From Alphaproteobacteria bacterium (lineage in GTDB: Bacteria; Pseudomonadota; Alphaproteobacteria; Rhizobiales; Aestuariivirgaceae), in the NCBI GenBank assembly GCA_024640405.1, contig JAHEFB010000004.1, positions 1-64,000 of the forward strand: DNA of 64,000 nucleotides. The letters are read 5' to 3'. Within the stretch, counting starts at the first letter, position 1, and every line of letters begins with the position of its first letter. Shown piece by piece: positions 35,662 to 46,410 of the stretch. Made by a program: the position numbers and the translations under genes. The notes under the pieces are model-generated. The model searched no databases and was not told where the DNA came from. It saw nothing but the letters and a program-made list of their open reading frames with translations.

Positions 35662-36258
35662 TTAGTTCACAGTGCTGTTTGTTCGTGGTCGTGAAGCCGA
35701 TGAGGTTTTCACCGGCTCTTTTTCCACCGCATAAAAAGTGTACGAAAGTGTAATCGTGGTAACCGATTTCATGTCCGGATCGTTGACGATATCAGGGTCC
35801 ACGAAGTAACTAACCGGCATGTCAACTGTCTCACCGGCCTGCAACGTCTGCTCGGAAAAACAGAAACATTCAATCTTGGAAAAGTAGGCTCCCGCGCCAA
35901 CTGGCGTGACATTGAAAGTCGCAGTTCCCGTAACGGCTTTACTGCCGCTGTTGGACGCCTTGTAGAAGGCCAGGACCTGCTCGCCAATGCGAATGGTCTG
36001 ACTGTGCTGGACGGGTGTAAAATCCCAACTCAGTGATGAATTCACATTGGCATCAAAAGCCACGGTAATTTTCTGGTCAAGTATCTGTTCCGGCGAGGCA
36101 TCGGCGCGCTGCGTGGTGCCGCCAAAACCTGTTACCTGGCAGAATATCTGGTAAAGCGGGACCGCGGCATATGCCACACCGACCATACCGAGGGCCACAC
36201 CTCCAGCCACAACTGCAACGCGCAGGTTGGATTTGTCCCGAGGCTGTCTGGATGTCAT
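35662..36258 (-). CDS. ctaG: Cytochrome c oxidase assembly protein CtaG (Cox11)
   Basis: A 198-residue copper chaperone with one N-terminal membrane helix (residues 12-34) and a periplasmic immunoglobulin-like domain. The copper-binding CFCF motif is near residues 131-134, and a further conserved cysteine lies at about 40. Cox11 delivers copper to the CuB site of subunit I. It begins one base after the coxF stop. Confidence 0.95.
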   Translation of the reverse strand: MTSRQPRDKSNLRVAVVAGGVALGMVGVAYAAVPLYQIFCQVTGFGGTTQRADASPEQILDQKITVAFDANVNSSLSWDFTPVQHSQTIRIGEQVLAFYKASNSGSKAVTGTATFNVTPVGAGAYFSKIECFCFSEQTLQAGETVDMPVSYFVDPDIVNDPDMKSVTTITLSYTFYAVEKEPVKTSSASRPRTNSTVN

Positions 36259-36259
36259 G

Positions 36260-36424
36260 TCAGCCTCCTGCCTGCATGGAAATGTTAGAGCCCAGGCGAA
36301 CCATGGTTGTAACGAAGAACAAAATCACCAGAGCCACCAGCAACCAGGCAATTGCAAGCGACCTTTTGCGCTGGCGGGCCCTTTCCTCGTGGGTGGGAGT
36401 GTATGTCTGCATCTCATCAGCCAT
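36260..36424 (-). CDS. coxF: Small membrane protein of the oxidase cluster (CoxF-like)
   Basis: A 54-residue reading frame between ctaB and ctaG, with 3 nt before and 1 nt after. A charged N-terminus (THEERARQRKRS) is followed by one transmembrane helix rich in Leu, Val and Ile (residues 24-44). Alphaproteobacterial oxidase operons often encode such a short protein at this place, called CoxF or 'hypothetical cox cluster protein'. The tight packing supports it as a real gene; its function is unknown. Confidence 0.8.
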   Translation of the reverse strand: MADEMQTYTPTHEERARQRKRSLAIAWLLVALVILFFVTTMVRLGSNISMQAGG

Positions 36425-36427
36425 CGC

Positions 36428-37378
36428 CTACACCAACCACAACAGGTTAACAGCCCGGTCGGCAAGCAGGGATACGAACATGGCGAACAGATACACGATC
36501 GAGTAACCAAACAGCTTTTTGGGAGCGCGCTCAGCCTTTTCGCCGTCGCGCAGCGAGTAAACCGCCCATGCATGCCAGATGAATTTGACCGTCAGGACCA
36601 GCGCGGCGGCACCATAAACCCAGCCGGCGACACCGGCTACGATGGGCAATGCGGCAACCGGCGCCATGGCCAGCGAATACCACCAGATCTGCTTTCGGGT
36701 TGCGTCAACGCCAGCCACGTTTGGCAGCATTGGAACACCGGCTGTTTCATAGTCGGCAAACCGGAAAAGCGCCAGTGCCCAGAAATGCGGCGGGGTCCAC
36801 ATGAAGATGATCAGGAACAACGACACGCTTGCCAGGTCCACCGACCCGGTGACAGCCGACCATGCCACCATGGGCGGAAAAGCGCCTGCAGCACCGCCGA
36901 TGACAATATTCTGCGGCGTCGAGCGCTTGAGGAACATTGTGTAAATCACGGCGTAGAAGAAAATCGTGAAGGCCAGGAATGCAGCAGCGACCCAGTTGAC
37001 TGCCAACCCGAGAACAACCACTGACCCAACTGACAGCGCTGTGCCAAATATATAGGCTTCACCCGGTTCAATTGCGCCGCGGGGAATCGGCCGCTTCGCC
37101 GTGCGGCTCATCCGGACATCGATATCGGCATCATACGCCATATTCAAAGCGCCCGAAGCGCCCGCCCCGACGGCAATGCACAATATGGCTATGAACGCCG
37201 TCCAGGGGTGAATGCCGCCCGGTGCCAGCAACAGTCCGCACAAGGCGGTAAAGATAACCAGCGACATAACCCGCGGCTTGAGCAATGCCCAGAAATCCTC
37301 GACAGCACCATTGCCACCGAGCCCAAACGGGGCGGCTTCATGGCCTTGCTGTATCAGATCTGTGCGAATATCTGTCAT
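36428..37378 (-). CDS. ctaB: Protoheme IX farnesyltransferase (heme O synthase)
   Basis: A 316-residue UbiA-type prenyltransferase that adds a farnesyl chain to heme b. The two Asp-rich sites are present: [19 protein letters not shown] near residue 80 and the [12 protein letters not shown] block near 215, with about nine transmembrane helices. The enzyme supplies heme o, the precursor of heme a for this oxidase. Confidence 0.96.
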   Translation of the reverse strand: MTDIRTDLIQQGHEAAPFGLGGNGAVEDFWALLKPRVMSLVIFTALCGLLLAPGGIHPWTAFIAILCIAVGAGASGALNMAYDADIDVRMSRTAKRPIPRGAIEPGEAYIFGTALSVGSVVVLGLAVNWVAAAFLAFTIFFYAVIYTMFLKRSTPQNIVIGGAAGAFPPMVAWSAVTGSVDLASVSLFLIIFMWTPPHFWALALFRFADYETAGVPMLPNVAGVDATRKQIWWYSLAMAPVAALPIVAGVAGWVYGAAALVLTVKFIWHAWAVYSLRDGEKAERAPKKLFGYSIVYLFAMFVSLLADRAVNLLWLV

Positions 37379-37414
37379 ATGTATCTCAGGTTAAGGGCTG
37401 GCAGCCCAATTAAG

Positions 37415-37450
37415 CGCCCGGTCAGCCTTGTGGAGGCAACTGACCGGGCG
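37415..37450 (-). terminator. Hairpin between ctaD and ctaB
   Basis: CGCCCGGTCAG (37415-37425) and CTGACCGGGCG (37440-37450) form an 11-bp perfect stem with a 14-nt loop right after ctaD. A second small hairpin (GGGCTG-G-CAGCCC) follows at 37395-37407. There is no clear T-run, so this is more likely an attenuator or mRNA-stabilising structure that lets ctaD be expressed above ctaB. Confidence 0.5.
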
Positions 37451-37463
37451 TGTCTTGTACTTG

Positions 37464-39143
<1,680 letters not shown>

Positions 39144-39152
39144 TCAGTCGAA

Positions 39153-40022
39153 TCAGTTTGAAGACGTGCCGGCAGCGCCCAGCGCCAGCTTGCCTTTGGT
39201 TTTCAAGATGGCTGCGAGATGTTCTTGCGCCTGTTCAACGCCGGCAGTCTTGGCTTTCTCCAGCCAGGCCGTGTATTCATCATCAGACACAACGCGCACC
39301 GTAATCGGCATGTAGGCGTGATCCTTGCCACACAGTTCCGAACACTGTCCGTAGAAGATGCCTTCCTTCTCCGCCTTGAACCAGGTTTCGTTCAAACGTC
39401 CCGGCACGGCATCGATCTTCGAACCGAAGGACGGGATCGTCCAGGCATGCAGCACATCGTTGGCAGTGACAATTACACGAACTACCTTGTTGACCGGAAC
39501 AACCACCTCCGTATCAGTTGCCAGCAAATAGGGCTCTCCGTCTTTCAGTTCATTTCTGGATTTCAGGTACTGATCAAACGAGACGTCATGTTCAGGATAC
39601 TCATATGACCAGAACCACTGATTGCCGATCGCCTTGACTGTCATCTCCGCTGCAGGAAAGTCGCGCTGAAAATACAGCAACCGGAATGATGGAATGGCGA
39701 TGCCGATAAGAATGAGTATCGGTACCACCGTCCAAACGACCTCCACCAGGGTGTTGTGGGTCGTACGGGATGGAACCGGATTGGAGTTTGCGTTGTACCT
39801 GACGCAAACCCATATCAGCAGTCCCAGTACAAACAGACAAATTATGGTGATCAGTATCAGCAAGCCATTGTGAAAACTTGTGATGAACGTCATGACCGGT
39901 GAGGCCGCCTGCTGAAGGTTCATTTGCCATTCTACCGGCTGGCCAAGACCTGCCGCAATTGCCGCGGGTGCTCCCGACAGGGCCGCCCCCATTACAGTCA
40001 AGCTCGCAAACAATTTGCGCAT
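39153..40022 (-). CDS. ctaC: Cytochrome c oxidase subunit II
   Basis: A 289-residue subunit with a signal peptide, two transmembrane helices (about residues 48-70 and 92-112) and a periplasmic cupredoxin domain. The CuA ligands are in VLHAWTIP and GQCSELCGKDHAYM. No fused cytochrome c domain is present, so electrons come from a separate cytochrome c. It heads the cluster, and the 381-nt gap upstream should hold its promoter. Confidence 0.97.
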   Translation of the reverse strand: MRKLFASLTVMGAALSGAPAAIAAGLGQPVEWQMNLQQAASPVMTFITSFHNGLLILITIICLFVLGLLIWVCVRYNANSNPVPSRTTHNTLVEVVWTVVPILILIGIAIPSFRLLYFQRDFPAAEMTVKAIGNQWFWSYEYPEHDVSFDQYLKSRNELKDGEPYLLATDTEVVVPVNKVVRVIVTANDVLHAWTIPSFGSKIDAVPGRLNETWFKAEKEGIFYGQCSELCGKDHAYMPITVRVVSDDEYTAWLEKAKTAGVEQAQEHLAAILKTKGKLALGAAGTSSN

Positions 40023-40403
40023 ATTGCCCTCTTAATTTTCGCCGACAGGGGAAAATCCCGCCAGGCAGTGTATTCAAAAATGCAGGCCTGGGCGATCAAA
40101 AGATTGCCCCACTTCTGCCGTGTGCCTGTTGAACCACAATCGACCCATGGCTGCAACTGTCATGTGGCGCGTCAAAATTGCACGGTTTGGGCTTGCGGCG
40201 TTTCAGGGGCGGCTATGATCGCAATAATGCCTCAATTTCGCACGAAGAGTGCTGGACAAACTTTGAGAACGGCAAATCTTTATGTTTCGCTGATGAAATT
40301 GCATAGCCGGGTTGCTAAAATGGCCCCGCGTCTGGCATACACGACAAACAACTGAAATGTGTGGCATTTCGAACTTAGTCAATCTGTAGGGAGCAGGTAA
40401 CCA
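40023..40403. other. Divergent intergenic region between ctaC and the IalB-family gene
   Basis: A 381-nt gap that must contain promoters for both divergent genes. I found no convincing -35/-10 pair, no FNR-type dyad and no gene. A ribosome-binding stretch (TAGGGAGCAGG) precedes the IalB-family GTG start. Confidence 0.5.
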
Positions 40404-41063
40404 GTGGCCCAGAAATTTAACGTAATTCGCATTACAGCCTCAGCGCTGGCAACAGCATTCCTTGCATCAGTACTGGCAACCGCCGGCATGGCACAGCAAA
40501 AGGTGGCACCAGTGTCACCCAAACAGTTCGGACCGCGGGTGAATGCGCCACAAGGTGCAGCACCAAACCGCCCCAAGCCGCAACTGATCGCTGAAAACGG
40601 CAAATGGAAGGTACAATGCGAATCGCGGCCAGCCGGCAAGGATGCCAAAGGAAGGGACATTCCGGCACAGAAGGCCTGCGCGATGGTACAGATCAGCCGT
40701 GACAAGGAACGGCCCCAGATTGCGCTTTCGCTTATCATGCGCCAGCAGAAACAGGGCGACAGGTCAGCAACCATGATGCAGATCATGGCTCCAATCGGTG
40801 TGTTCCTGCCCACCGGTATTGCGCTTGAAATCGATGGCGCCGCTGTTGGCCGCGTGCCGTTTGTGCGCTGCCTGCCGCAAACTCAAAGGGCCCCAGGACT
40901 GTGCACGGCAACCGCGGAAGCCCAGAAGACCACCCTGGCCAAGATGAAAGCGGGTCAGGCTGCCAACTTCATTATTTATGAAGCACCCGGCGCCGCGATC
41001 AAAATGCCGATTTCGCTGAACGGTTTTACAGCTTCCTTCAAGGCGCTGCTCGACAACAGCTGA
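40404..41063 (+). CDS. Invasion-associated locus B (IalB) family protein
   Basis: A 219-residue periplasmic protein with a signal peptide (residues 1-29, cleavage after AGMA). The IalB family pattern is seen in WKVQCES, a CAMVQISRD segment, IMAPIGVFLPTGIALEIDG and the VRCLPQ / GLCTATAEA cysteines. The name comes from Bartonella, but family members are common in free-living alphaproteobacteria and their role is unclear. The start is GTG with a good ribosome-binding site. Confidence 0.9.
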   Translation: MAQKFNVIRITASALATAFLASVLATAGMAQQKVAPVSPKQFGPRVNAPQGAAPNRPKPQLIAENGKWKVQCESRPAGKDAKGRDIPAQKACAMVQISRDKERPQIALSLIMRQQKQGDRSATMMQIMAPIGVFLPTGIALEIDGAAVGRVPFVRCLPQTQRAPGLCTATAEAQKTTLAKMKAGQAANFIIYEAPGAAIKMPISLNGFTASFKALLDNS

Positions 41064-41239
41064 TGCAAATCGGTTAGGTCCCCAAATCTGCTTTGGATCA
41101 GGCTGTCTGCGGACGGCCTGGTCGCATTTTCCCGCCAGGTTTGTGTAGCGGTATATCGAAATTCCGGCCATTGCGGTTGCGCCCTGCGTTGATATGCCCG
41201 ACGATAGAATCTGCAATACTTTTCGGAGACCCGTCACCA

Positions 41240-42670
41240 GTGACCGACACTATCCCATCTGATGATCTGTTTTTTGCCGGAACCGGCCTGGAGCGCGCAG
41301 CGGCCGTGCAATTGACAGAAGACGCATTGGTCAACAGCGATGATGGCGAACTTTTTCTGGAATATTGTCAGTCGGAAAACCTGGTGTTCGATGATGGCCA
41401 GCTCAGAACCGCCAGTTTTGATGTAAACCAGGGCTTCGGATTGCGCTCTGTTTGCGAAGAAACCTCTGCATATGCACACTCCGCTGAACTATCCAGGGCC
41501 GCCCTGGCACGCGCCGCTGACACCGTTCGCAGCATTCAATCCGGCACCGGAAGTGTATCAGGCGAACCGCCACGCACCAACATCAGCCTCTACAGCGCCG
41601 ATAATCCGGTGCAGGCCATGGCTTTCGAGGACAAGGTGCGCCTGCTGCAGGAGGTCGATCAATTCACCCGGAATCTCGACGACCGGATACGCCAGGTTAC
41701 CGTTTCAATGTCGGGACAATGGCAGGCAGTCGACATTGTTCGCCCCAGCGGGCATACCTTCAGCGACCGCAGACCCCTGATCCGCTTCAGTGTCGCAGTG
41801 GTGACCGGCCAGGGAGAAAAGCGCGGCAGCGGCAGCCACGGCATGGGCGGCAGAACCGGTTACGCCGATTTTGTCGGCCCTGACAGCTGGCAGGACGCTG
41901 CGCGTGAGGCACTGCGGCAAAGCCTGGTATCGCTGGATGCCGAGGATGCGCCAGCAGGAGAAATGGACGTGGTTCTGGGCCCCGGCTGGCCGGGAATACT
42001 GCTGCATGAAGCGATTGGCCACGGTCTTGAGGGCGATTTCAACCGCAAGAAAACCTCGGCTTTTGCAGGCCTGATGGGCAAGCGTGTTGCGAGCCCCGGC
42101 GTTACCATTGTCGATGATGGAACCCTGCATGACCGGCGCGGATCATTGTCGATAGACGATGAAGGCACGCCAGCTCAAAAAACCACATTGATCGAGGACG
42201 GCATTCTGGTCGGCTACATGCAGGATCGCATGAACGCCCGGCTCATGGGCGAAAGCTCAACCGGCAATGGCAGGCGGCAGTCTTATGCCCATCACCCAAT
42301 GCCGCGCATGACCAATACCGTGATGATGAATGGCAACGACAAGCCACAGGACATCATCTCGTCGGTAAAGTCCGGACTTTATGCAGTGTCGTTCGGCGGC
42401 GGCCAGGTTGATATTACCAGCGGCAAGTTCGTGTTCTCATGCACGGAGGCATACCGGATCGAAGACGGAAAACTTGGCGCACCTGTAAAAGGTGCAACCC
42501 TGATTGGCAACGGGCCCGACGCCCTGACCCGTATTTCCATGATCGGGGATGATATGCAACTGGACCCCGGAATCGGTACATGCGGCAAGGACGGCCAGGG
42601 AGTGCCCGTCGGTGTTGGTCAACCCAGCGTTCGTCTTGACCGCATCACGGTTGGCGGTACTGCAGCGTGA
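41240..42670 (+). CDS. tldD: Metalloprotease TldD
   Basis: A 476-residue TldD protein, which with TldE forms a heterodimeric zinc protease acting on unfolded peptides and antitoxins. The metal site HEAIGHGLEGD is near residue 254 and the family block FVFSCTEAYRIEDG near 396. GTG 41240 was chosen because the sequence before it is not family-like, although the frame is open to 41093. tldE is not in the window, as is usual in alphaproteobacteria. Confidence 0.95.
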   Translation: MTDTIPSDDLFFAGTGLERAAAVQLTEDALVNSDDGELFLEYCQSENLVFDDGQLRTASFDVNQGFGLRSVCEETSAYAHSAELSRAALARAADTVRSIQSGTGSVSGEPPRTNISLYSADNPVQAMAFEDKVRLLQEVDQFTRNLDDRIRQVTVSMSGQWQAVDIVRPSGHTFSDRRPLIRFSVAVVTGQGEKRGSGSHGMGGRTGYADFVGPDSWQDAAREALRQSLVSLDAEDAPAGEMDVVLGPGWPGILLHEAIGHGLEGDFNRKKTSAFAGLMGKRVASPGVTIVDDGTLHDRRGSLSIDDEGTPAQKTTLIEDGILVGYMQDRMNARLMGESSTGNGRRQSYAHHPMPRMTNTVMMNGNDKPQDIISSVKSGLYAVSFGGGQVDITSGKFVFSCTEAYRIEDGKLGAPVKGATLIGNGPDALTRISMIGDDMQLDPGIGTCGKDGQGVPVGVGQPSVRLDRITVGGTAA

Positions 42671-42679
42671 GCACATGCG

Positions 42680-43303
42680 ATGAGCCTTACCACCATAATT
42701 ATCGACTTCGACGGTGTAATGTCGGATTACAACGTTTCTGCCAGGATATCCAAAATATCCCGCATTTCCGGCCTGGACACAGAAACAATCCTCGACAGGG
42801 TTTGGACATCCGGGTTTGAAGATGCCGCCGACGGCGGCAAATACCGCGATGACGCCTCCTATTTGCGTGCATTCAACGATCATCTTGGATTTGAACTCAG
42901 CCGTGATGAGTGGATTGCCTGCCGGGCGGCGGCCATGCAGCATCGCGCCGACATGCACGAAATGGTCGCGAATATCGCAAAGCGCTACACAGTGGCAATG
43001 CTGACAAACAACGGCCCATTGACCAAAACGGCGTTTGAACGGCTGGCCCCGAAATCTGCGGAACTATTTGGCGGCAAAGCGTTTTTTTCATATGAATTCG
43101 GCACCAAAAAGCCGGACGCGAAGATATACCAACACGTAGCCGGCCGGCTTGGCAGCAAACCTGTAGAATGTGTATTCATTGACGACAAGCCTCACAACTG
43201 TGATGGCGCCAGCCAGGTTGGCATGACGGCAGTCGTGTTCACGGGGATAAACGATCTGAAGCGTCGACTGGCACAGCTCGATGTGATGAAAGACAACACA
43301 TGA
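42680..43303 (+). CDS. HAD-family hydrolase
   Basis: A 207-residue haloacid-dehalogenase-type phosphatase. Motif I is DFDGVMSDY (residues 9-17; the nucleophile is the first Asp), motif II MLTNNG, motif III the lysine in GTKKPDAKIY, and motif IV FIDDKPHNCDGA. It lies 9 nt after tldD and overlaps the MATE gene by 4 nt, so it is in the same transcription unit. The substrate cannot be told. Confidence 0.9.
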   Translation: MSLTTIIIDFDGVMSDYNVSARISKISRISGLDTETILDRVWTSGFEDAADGGKYRDDASYLRAFNDHLGFELSRDEWIACRAAAMQHRADMHEMVANIAKRYTVAMLTNNGPLTKTAFERLAPKSAELFGGKAFFSYEFGTKKPDAKIYQHVAGRLGSKPVECVFIDDKPHNCDGASQVGMTAVVFTGINDLKRRLAQLDVMKDNT

Positions 43304-44673
43304 GTGTCCCTGCGGCCGGCGCAAGGATAGGCGCACGTTTTACAACCGGCTCCACCATGCGGCATGTGGTTGTGATGACGGCAACCAGCGCCATTGGTCT
43401 GATGGCAATGTTTCTGGTTGATCTTGCCGATCTGTGGTTCCTGACCTTGCTGAACCAGATTGAAATCACCGCCGCGATCGGCTTTGCGGGAACAATTGTA
43501 TTTTCAAACATGTCAGTGGGGCTCGGCATGTCGATTGCCGCCGGCGCCCTGGTTGCGCAGGCCATGGGACGCGGCAATGAAGACGGTGCCCGGGAAACCG
43601 CGTCGGCAGCTTTGTGCCTGAGCCTGTTCACCGGGCTGATCGTCGCCATTGGAATTGTGGTGTTTGCCCGGCCATTGCTGGCTGTCTTGGGAGCATCCGG
43701 CGAAGCGCTGGAACTGGCGCGCGCGTACCTGATTACAATCGCACCCGGATTTCTGCTGTTGGCCGGCGCAATTACCGTCAGCTTTGTATTGCGTGCAGTC
43801 GGCGATCCCCGGCGCGCCATGTACGTCACGCTTGTAACGGCCATCGCCAATGCCGTACTGGATCCGATCTTCATTTTCTGGATGGACTTCGGCATCACGG
43901 GAGCAGCACTTGCCACGGTTTGTGCCAACCTTGCATCTTTCGCGGTCGGGCTGCATGCACTGCATCGCCATCACCGGTTTGTCGTGCGTCCGCGAATTGC
44001 TTCCGTCATGACAAACCTGCGCCCGATCATGCGCATCGCCCTGCCGGCGATTGCCACCCAACTGGCCACCCCGTTCGCAATTGCCTACATGACACGCATC
44101 ACAGCCGCGTTCGGGAACGACGCGGTGGCCGCTGTCGCGGTGATCAACAGGCTGGTGCCGGTTGCCTTCGGTGTCATTTTCTCGTTGTCAGGAGCGGTTG
44201 GACCCATTATCGGACAGAATTACGGTGCAGGAGAACTTGATCGGGTTCGCCAGACACTCAAGGATGGCATGGTGTTTTCATCGCTTTACACGGTCGCCGT
44301 CAGTGCCGTGATGCTGCTGGTGGCCGGATACATGCCAGGATGGTTCAGCGCAACACCGGCTGCTGCAGAACTGATTACATTCTACTACACCTTCATTGCC
44401 ATAACCTGGGCGTTTGCCGGAGCGCAATTTGTGGCACAGGCCGCTTTCAACAACCTTGACCGGCCACAGTGGTCAATGTGGTTCAACTGGGGCAAAGCCA
44501 CCATCGGCACCATTCCGCTGTTACACCTGGGCGCATTGTGGGGAGGTGTGACCGGCGTCATGGTCGGCATGGGCGCGGTCAACATGATTTTCGGGCTGGC
44601 CGCCGCAATCACCGCTTTTATACTGGTCAGGAAAATGGCCATGCAGACCCCAGTGACCGGAGACGCCAGATGA
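43300..44673 (+). CDS. MATE-family multidrug/metabolite exporter
   Basis: A 457-residue transporter with twelve transmembrane helices in two MatE domains. Typical parts are FLVDLADLWFLTLL in helix 1, the GAVGPIIGQNYGAGELDRV loop and a matching GAxVAQAMGRGN loop in the first half. Such proteins export cationic compounds in exchange for H+ or Na+. It is coupled on both sides by ATGA overlaps (with the HAD gene and with the next gene). Confidence 0.93.
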   Translation: MSVPAAGARIGARFTTGSTMRHVVVMTATSAIGLMAMFLVDLADLWFLTLLNQIEITAAIGFAGTIVFSNMSVGLGMSIAAGALVAQAMGRGNEDGARETASAALCLSLFTGLIVAIGIVVFARPLLAVLGASGEALELARAYLITIAPGFLLLAGAITVSFVLRAVGDPRRAMYVTLVTAIANAVLDPIFIFWMDFGITGAALATVCANLASFAVGLHALHRHHRFVVRPRIASVMTNLRPIMRIALPAIATQLATPFAIAYMTRITAAFGNDAVAAVAVINRLVPVAFGVIFSLSGAVGPIIGQNYGAGELDRVRQTLKDGMVFSSLYTVAVSAVMLLVAGYMPGWFSATPAAAELITFYYTFIAITWAFAGAQFVAQAAFNNLDRPQWSMWFNWGKATIGTIPLLHLGALWGGVTGVMVGMGAVNMIFGLAAAITAFILVRKMAMQTPVTGDAR

Positions 44674-45341
44674 GTACGCAAGCCACAGAGCTGATCGACA
44701 TAATTCTGGCTGCCAACGAGGGCAAGACTGCCGGTGCGCTGGCGCTTGCCGGCGACTACAGTGTTGACACGGCGGAAAAAGCCCTGAAAACCCACGTGCG
44801 AGAGATTGGGTCGAAAATTGCCATCAAGGCTCGTGATCCGGAAGAACTCGACCTCCTGCTCGATGTGATCGAGGCAGGTGAGCATGATGATTACCTGACC
44901 AACCCGGATGCATTGCTGTCACGCGAGGCGGTTGAAGAAGGTGAAGAAATCCTCGCCCATGTCTACGGCTCGCTGGAGCGCGCACGTACCGTGGCGCGAA
45001 CATTGCGCAAACCCCACGGCATCACCGAAGAAAAAATGGAACGGATGATGACACTGGCGGCGACCTTGTGTGTGGCGGCACTGGTCAAACGCGGGCAACA
45101 GACCTATCTGGCCGCTGATATGGGTGGAACAACGTCAACCTTTTTTTCCGAGCTGATCACGGCAATCATCAAGGGCATCACTCATGTCCCGGTCAAGCGG
45201 CGGCGAAGACGCAATCGCGCCACCTATGCGAAATCCTACAAGACGTCGCGCAAGCGCCGCAAACAGCGCAGACGCTCGAGGCGCAAGAAAACACCCGATC
45301 TGGGGGACGTATTCGGGGAATTGCTGAAACGCGCAATATGA
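44670..45341 (+). CDS. Divergent DUF937-like protein with Arg/Lys-rich tail
   Basis: A 223-residue protein. Residues 1-60 (TELIDIILAANEGKTAGALA...) follow the layout of DUF937, and an EEILAHVYGS block near 93 corresponds to the ILGHLFG block of the next gene. Residues 170-212 are extremely basic, with repeated RR, RK and KR. A short end (DLGDVFGELLKRAI) resembles the LxDILG repeats of its neighbour. It overlaps the MATE gene stop (ATGA). It is probably a divergent paralogue of the following gene; a nucleic-acid- or membrane-binding role is only inference. Confidence 0.7.
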   Translation: MSTQATELIDIILAANEGKTAGALALAGDYSVDTAEKALKTHVREIGSKIAIKARDPEELDLLLDVIEAGEHDDYLTNPDALLSREAVEEGEEILAHVYGSLERARTVARTLRKPHGITEEKMERMMTLAATLCVAALVKRGQQTYLAADMGGTTSTFFSELITAIIKGITHVPVKRRRRRNRATYAKSYKTSRKRRKQRRRSRRKKTPDLGDVFGELLKRAI

Positions 45342-45387
45342 CTAAACTAGGGACCGAGCGGGAGAGCCATGAAAGTGAGTAAGTGCC

Positions 45388-46248
45388 ATGAATATCGTTG
45401 AGATGATTGCCCGGTCCCACAACGGCCAGGGGCTGGATGTGTTGGGGCAGCAGTTCGGACTGTCCCGAGAACAGACATTGGCTGCCATCGCCGAACTGGC
45501 GCCGATGGTCACGTCCGGGGTTCGCCGCAATACACGCCAGCCGGATGGCATGGTGTCGTTGTTCGAAGCCCTGTCGGGCGGCCGGCATGAACGCTACCTG
45601 GATGATGATGCCGCAGTTCAGTTCGACACCGCTCGAAACGACGGCAATGCAATACTTGGTCACCTGTTCGGTCGCAAGGAAGTCAGTCGCGAAGTGGCTA
45701 TGCATGCCGCCGGTTCCACCGGCATTGGCGGTGCCATACTGAAGAAAATGCTGCCGGTCATCGCTTCGATGGTGATGGGAGCAATTTTCAAAAAAATGTC
45801 CGGCGGCGCCAGTGCTCCTGCCCCGCGCGGCGGATCCGGCGGCGGACAGGGCGGTGGCGGCCTTGGCGATATCATAGGCGACATACTGGGTGGCGGACGC
45901 AAGCCGCAACCGCGCGGCGGCCAGAGTGGCGGCGGCCTTGAAGATATTCTGGGGGACCTTCTTGGCGGCGGATCGGGCCGGCAGCGATCGCCTGCCCCGC
46001 AACCGCAGCAGCGCACACCTGCACCCGGTGGGGGCCTTGACGATCTGTTGCGCGACATTCTCGGTGGCGGCATGGGTGGTGGCGGCACGGGCCGCAGCAG
46101 CCGGGGCCAGCCTCCTTCCTACAATGACGACGCCATCGGCCGGGGGCGCACCACGCTGGACGATATTCTCGGCGGTGATACCCGAACAGGTTCAGGCAGC
46201 GCTGCAGATGACTTGCTGGACTCGGTCAATCGCAAGCTGGGGTACTAA
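45388..46248 (+). CDS. DUF937-domain protein with glycine-rich LxDILGGG repeats
   Basis: A 286-residue DUF937 protein. The domain spans about residues 1-130 (GLDVLGQQFGLSREQTLAAI, ILGHLFGRKEVSR, MLPVIASMVMGAIFKKM). The C-terminal half is low-complexity, glycine-rich, and repeats a short motif: GLGDIIGDILGGG, GLEDILGDLLGGG, GLDDLLRDILGGG and LDDILGGD, with a related ADDLLDSVNRKLGY end. The motifs look like short amphipathic helices on flexible glycine linkers. The function of DUF937 proteins is unknown. Confidence 0.85.
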   Translation: MNIVEMIARSHNGQGLDVLGQQFGLSREQTLAAIAELAPMVTSGVRRNTRQPDGMVSLFEALSGGRHERYLDDDAAVQFDTARNDGNAILGHLFGRKEVSREVAMHAAGSTGIGGAILKKMLPVIASMVMGAIFKKMSGGASAPAPRGGSGGGQGGGGLGDIIGDILGGGRKPQPRGGQSGGGLEDILGDLLGGGSGRQRSPAPQPQQRTPAPGGGLDDLLRDILGGGMGGGGTGRSSRGQPPSYNDDAIGRGRTTLDDILGGDTRTGSGSAADDLLDSVNRKLGY

Positions 46249-46257
46249 TCATCTGGT

Positions 46258-46358
46258 TCAGGATGAATTTTGGTTGAAGCAACCAAAAGCCGCGAGCCTT
46301 ACCGCTTTCAAAATGACGGAGCACCTTTGTGGTTCAAGTGACCCCATGTTGTTTTGGG
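46258..46358. repeat. Dispersed ~100-bp intergenic repeat, copy 1
   Basis: This stretch, just after the DUF937 gene, matches 53999-54099 over its whole length: both start TCAGGATG, share ACCGCTTTCA at the same offset, and end in a TTCA(A/C)GTGA(A/C)CCCAT(G/T)TTG block. Roughly three quarters of bases agree. A shorter relative lies at 30737-30770. It appears non-coding. Confidence 0.55.
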
Positions 46359-46410
46359 TATTCAGTACGGCAGAGTACTGGTTTGGGCTAATAAGCAGCG
46401 AAAATTCCGA

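Noticed and set aside
36227-37024. 265-codon plus-strand frame opposite ctaB and coxF
   Set aside because: It is antisense to well-supported genes; the His/Gln-rich translation is an artefact.
45660-46088. Proline-rich minus-strand frame opposite the DUF937 gene
   Set aside because: It arises from the glycine codons (GGC) of the real gene read in reverse.
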